This document shows, in pieces, positions 23,986 through 26,635 of a stretch of 26,635 nt of DNA. Both the position numbers and the translations under genes were made by a program. The notes under the pieces were generated by a model, which saw only the letters and a program-made list of their open reading frames with translations, made no database searches and was not told where the DNA came from. How positions within the stretch are numbered: position 1 is the stretch's first letter; the number at the start of each line of letters is the position of its first letter. The stretch comes from UBA1151 sp963579925 (GTDB taxonomy: Bacteria > Chloroflexota > Dehalococcoidia > Lucifugimonadales > Lucifugimonadaceae): contig CAUZJA010000012.1 in the NCBI GenBank assembly GCA_963579925.1, positions 1 to 26,635 on the forward strand. The letters run 5' to 3'.

Positions 23986-24369
23986 TTACTCCACGGGCTC
24001 ATCAAAATTGACCTCAAACAGCGGCGCACCTTCATACATCGCTTCAAGCCCGCCCGGCTGCTCCCCGTACCAGGGCCGCACGATGTTGATGGCGAACAAG
24101 ATTTCACGACGCTCTGCAGGGTCGGTGATCACTCGCGCTGTCGCACCGAGATCGGCATGGACCGACTGCTTCAGGCTGAACGTGAACTTCGGATTTTCAA
24201 TAACGTTCGCGAGCCAGCTTCTGGGGCCGGGCGTGCCGGTAATGAAGTACCGGCCAAGCGCACGGTGAAACCAGATCTCAATCCTCTTGGGCTGACCTGA
24301 CTTACGGCCTGTGGTCGTGATATCGACCATATCGTCGAATTCAAGCGCCCTCACTACTGCTGCGCGCAT
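23986..24369 (-). CDS. DUF385/F420-type small oxidoreductase
   Basis: 127 aa from the ATG at 24369, 4 nt after the stop of paralogue 2; a longer frame starting at 24507 lies inside that gene and is a shadow. The core TTTGRKSGQPKRIEIWF, the following RYFITGTPGPRSWLAN strand-turn and the NPKFTF segment are the signature of the split-barrel 'nitroreductase family deazaflavin-dependent' proteins. In actinobacteria many of these use F420H2 to reduce quinones or other substrates; some bind FMN or heme instead. Here it is packed tightly between two enolase-superfamily genes, so it is translated with them. Whether this organism makes F420 cannot be told from the window. Confidence 0.8.
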   Translation of the reverse strand: MRAAVVRALEFDDMVDITTTGRKSGQPKRIEIWFHRALGRYFITGTPGPRSWLANVIENPKFTFSLKQSVHADLGATARVITDPAERREILFAINIVRPWYGEQPGGLEAMYEGAPLFEVNFDEPVE

Positions 24370-24373
24370 ATGC

Positions 24374-25546
24374 CTACTTCCAGACCACTTCGTCCGGCGT
24401 TGGTGGCACCTGGTACAACCCGGCACCCTCACGACGAGGGAAGGGCCAGCTAACGCCCGGTGGCGGGACCGGCACATCAACCTCAATTGCAGCCAACTTC
24501 TCCTCATCGACGATTAGCCCGAGTCCCGGTTCGTTGCCCAGGTGGATCCAGCCGTCGTCGATGTAGTTGTCGGTGGTGAAACATGGCTCCCTGAACGGAT
24601 CGACCACTTCCAGCGCCAGGTGATTCGGCAGAGCAGCAGCCAGCGGCGCCATGAACTCGCCCGGGCAGTTCATCAGGCAGACCGGCAACTCGAAGGCGTA
24701 CGCCATGTTGGCCACCTGCCGGCCACCCGTGATTCCTGTGCAGTTCGAGCCGAATTCAACAATGTCGACCGCTTCGTTTGCGATCAGCGCATAGAAGTCG
24801 CCGAGGTCGTTGATGTTCTCTCCCGTGGCCACAGCAGCACTCACGTTCTGGGAGACCATACGCAGGCCGTCGTAGTCCCAGCGGCGCGCAGGCTCTTCAA
24901 CCCAGGTGATATCGAAGTGCTTCTCAATCTCGCTGATGTGACGAATCGCCTGCTTCGGCGACCAGTACTCGTTCGAGTCAATCGTGAGCATAGGTCGCGG
25001 CGTCACGCGCTGGAGACATTCGTTCATGATGCCGATGCGCCTGAGATCAGCGTCCATATCCAGCCCAACTTTGAGCTTTCCGCCGTCGATACCCTGATCG
25101 GCCATTCGACTGTAGAAGGTGTAGATCTCATCATCGGTAAGATTCAGATCGATGCCCGACGCGTAAGCCTTGACGCGAGGCTCAGAAGCCCCAAGCAGCT
25201 TCCACAGCGGTTGGTCGGCGATCTTGGCCTTCAAGTCCCACAGCGCGATATCGATGGAGCTGATAGCAGCGTTGGCTGCGCCTTCGTTGCCGCCCTTGAA
25301 GACCTGATCCATCATCTTCTTCCAGAGACCAATATTGCCTCTAGGATCTTCGCCTTCGAGGAGAGGGAACACCGAGGCGACGTAGTCGTTACCGCCGAGG
25401 GCGACGCCAGTAATGCCTTCATCGGTCTCAATGGAGAGTATCGATCCAGCCGACCACGTTCCGCTGCCTGATGGGGAGTTTGCATCCCCCAGCGCACGGT
25501 CCATTTCCCAGGTGTATTTCCTGATGTTGTATCCGGTGATTTTCAT
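24374..25546 (-). CDS. Enolase-superfamily enzyme, tandem paralogue 2
   Basis: 390 aa, clearly homologous to paralogue 1 over the full length, with long identical blocks such as NEYWSPKQAIRHISE and RRWDYDGL against RRWDYEGL. K157-L-K159, D190 (TIDSNEYW), E217 (WVEEPA) and E243 (ATGENI) keep the K-x-K base and Mg2+ site. The 'QPD' strand reads DIVEFGSN. The region equal to H296/H299 of paralogue 1 is CPGEFMAP, with Phe and Pro at those positions, so neither His is kept. The C-terminus again ends RREGAGLYQVPPTPDEVVWK. It may do a one-base reaction using only the Lys pair, or act on a different substrate. It follows paralogue 3 by 28 nt. Confidence 0.87.
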   Translation of the reverse strand: MKITGYNIRKYTWEMDRALGDANSPSGSGTWSAGSILSIETDEGITGVALGGNDYVASVFPLLEGEDPRGNIGLWKKMMDQVFKGGNEGAANAAISSIDIALWDLKAKIADQPLWKLLGASEPRVKAYASGIDLNLTDDEIYTFYSRMADQGIDGGKLKVGLDMDADLRRIGIMNECLQRVTPRPMLTIDSNEYWSPKQAIRHISEIEKHFDITWVEEPARRWDYDGLRMVSQNVSAAVATGENINDLGDFYALIANEAVDIVEFGSNCTGITGGRQVANMAYAFELPVCLMNCPGEFMAPLAAALPNHLALEVVDPFREPCFTTDNYIDDGWIHLGNEPGLGLIVDEEKLAAIEVDVPVPPPGVSWPFPRREGAGLYQVPPTPDEVVWK

Positions 25547-25574
25547 ATGATTTTGAGTTCCTGTGAGTGCGCGG

Positions 25575-26635
25575 TTAGCTGGATGCGAGTTCTTCGGCGG
25601 ATGGGGCAGGGGTGTACTTCAACCCGGCCGCGTTTTCGATCTCAGCCGCCGTGGCGGGCATCTGGTAGAGCCCAGCGCCACGTCGTCGACCCAGCGGGCT
25701 CGCCTGTGAAGTTCGAGGCAGAACCTCAACCGCTGCTCGCGCAAGCTCATCCTGCAAGATCTCGATGCCGTTGCCAGGGTCGTCACCCGGGATCATCCAG
25801 CCATCTACAACCTTTGTGTTCGACGTGAACACCGGGCCGTATTCCACCTCATTCACTTCCATGATCCCGTGATTCGGCATACTCGGCGCAATGTGAGCAT
25901 GAAAGTTGCCTGTCGAACCGCCAAGCGTCACTGGGAGTTCGAAACCGTATGCGGCGTCTGCAAGTTGCAGTGCTCCGGTGATGCCGGTCATCCCAGAGCT
26001 GACCTGCACGACATCTGCCGATCCGTGATGGAAGTACGGCAGGAAATCACCCAGAGTGTCCAGGTTCTCGCCAATACACACGGCGGCCTTCACGCTGTCC
26101 TTGATGCGTCGCAATCCCCGGAAATCCCAGCGGCGGGCGGGCTCTTCAACCCATGTGATATCGAACTGCTCTTCAATCTCTCGGGTGTACCGAATGGCCT
26201 GTTTTGGCGACCAGTACTCGTTAGCGTCGATGAGCAGGGTAGGGCGATCCGTGTTGCGCTTGAGTGCATCGTTCATGATGCCAACTCGACGAATATCAGC
26301 GTCTTGATCCAGCCCAACCTTGAGCTTGCCACCCTTGAATCCCAGATTAGCCATCGAACCATACCAGTCGGCCAGTTCCTCGTCATTGAGCGGCATTTCG
26401 ATACCACTCGCGTAGCCGAGTGCCTTTGGCGTTGAGCCACCAAGCGTCTTCCATAGTGGCTCGTTGTTGGCCTTGGCCTTCAAGTCCCACAGCGCAATAT
26501 CGATCTGGCTTATGGCGTCACCAACAATGCCATCGTGGCCCTTCTTGAACGCCTTCGACACCATGTCGAACCAGATTCCTCGCACTCCAGCAGGGTCTTT
26601 GCCCACCACAACCTCATCTACGAAGCTGTGAATCG
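25575..26635 (-). CDS. Enolase-superfamily enzyme, tandem paralogue 3 (partial)
   Basis: Open at the window edge: the frame continues past 26635 with no start inside. A GTG at 26609 (VVGKDPAG) is internal, since the in-frame codons before it (IHSFVDEV) fit the capping domain. About 353 residues are visible. Motifs are GKLKVGLD (K-x-K), LIDANEYWSPKQAI (Asp ligand), WVEEPARRW and IGENLDTLG (Glu ligands). The QPD strand reads DVVQVSSG, and the His region STGNFHAH keeps the second His. The tail contains RRRGAGLYQMP, then a further 27 residues not found in the other two. It is the first visible gene of the operon and the most divergent of the trio. Confidence 0.85.
   Translation of the reverse strand, partial: IHSFVDEVVVGKDPAGVRGIWFDMVSKAFKKGHDGIVGDAISQIDIALWDLKAKANNEPLWKTLGGSTPKALGYASGIEMPLNDEELADWYGSMANLGFKGGKLKVGLDQDADIRRVGIMNDALKRNTDRPTLLIDANEYWSPKQAIRYTREIEEQFDITWVEEPARRWDFRGLRRIKDSVKAAVCIGENLDTLGDFLPYFHHGSADVVQVSSGMTGITGALQLADAAYGFELPVTLGGSTGNFHAHIAPSMPNHGIMEVNEVEYGPVFTSNTKVVDGWMIPGDDPGNGIEILQDELARAAVEVLPRTSQASPLGRRRGAGLYQMPATAAEIENAAGLKYTPAPSAEELASS

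Noticed and set aside
24542..25471. 309-codon open frame on the plus strand opposite enolase paralogue 2
   Set aside because: It is exactly antisense to a well-supported gene, has no ribosome site and no recognisable domain. Similar shadows occur opposite the other two paralogues (23005-23580, 25869-26435), as expected from shared codon bias.

Overview
The window looks like a stretch of chromosome from an uncultured, streamlined-to-moderate-genome Chloroflexota bacterium. Marine SAR202/Dehalococcoidia is my best guess. The reasons are several divergent enolase-superfamily paralogues side by side, an F420/deazaflavin-type small reductase among them, an MmgE/PrpD–PrpB–citrate synthase operon, and lipoproteins with PT-rich linkers. 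This placement is an inference from family content; no 16S rRNA or ribosomal protein is present to test it. I see no phage, IS, integrase or CRISPR.

Layout. Positions 1-1330 are a decaying edge: an MBL-fold hydrolase gene with its middle deleted (141-571, minus), then a PD-(D/E)XK-like nuclease gene broken by one frameshift (776-1326, plus). Next come a mandelate-racemase-type enolase-superfamily enzyme (1416-2633) and PEP carboxylase (2694-5447), both plus. The minus-strand block 5453-11287 holds, in transcription order, an S9 prolyl-oligopeptidase-like peptidase, a galactonate-dehydratase-like enzyme and two overlapping kelch-propeller lipoproteins. A non-coding or weakly coding stretch (11288-11811) leads to a small basic Cys/His protein (plus).

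The minus-strand block 12151-16068 is a metal/redox region: csoR-copA (4-nt overlap) behind a C/G-rich CsoR-type operator, then a YHS protein, a glutaredoxin, tRNA-Asp with its own promoter and terminator, and a small alpha/beta protein. Divergent from csoR, the plus-strand operon 16244-22030 encodes PrpD, PrpB, a methylcitrate/citrate synthase, an odd 2-hydroxyacid-dehydrogenase-like protein, an amidohydrolase and a GNAT acetyltransferase. It converges on a minus-strand operon (22020 to beyond 26635) with three tandem enolase-superfamily paralogues, a DUF385-type reductase and an SDR dehydrogenase.

How they fit together (inference): five acid-sugar dehydratase/racemase-like enzymes, the SDR, the amidohydrolase and the peptidase would feed small organic acids into central metabolism. 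The methylcitrate cycle would oxidise propionyl-CoA, and PEP carboxylase would top up oxaloacetate. The least described element is the enolase trio, which shares a conserved C-terminal 'RR-x-GAGLY' tail while differing at the usual general-base position.
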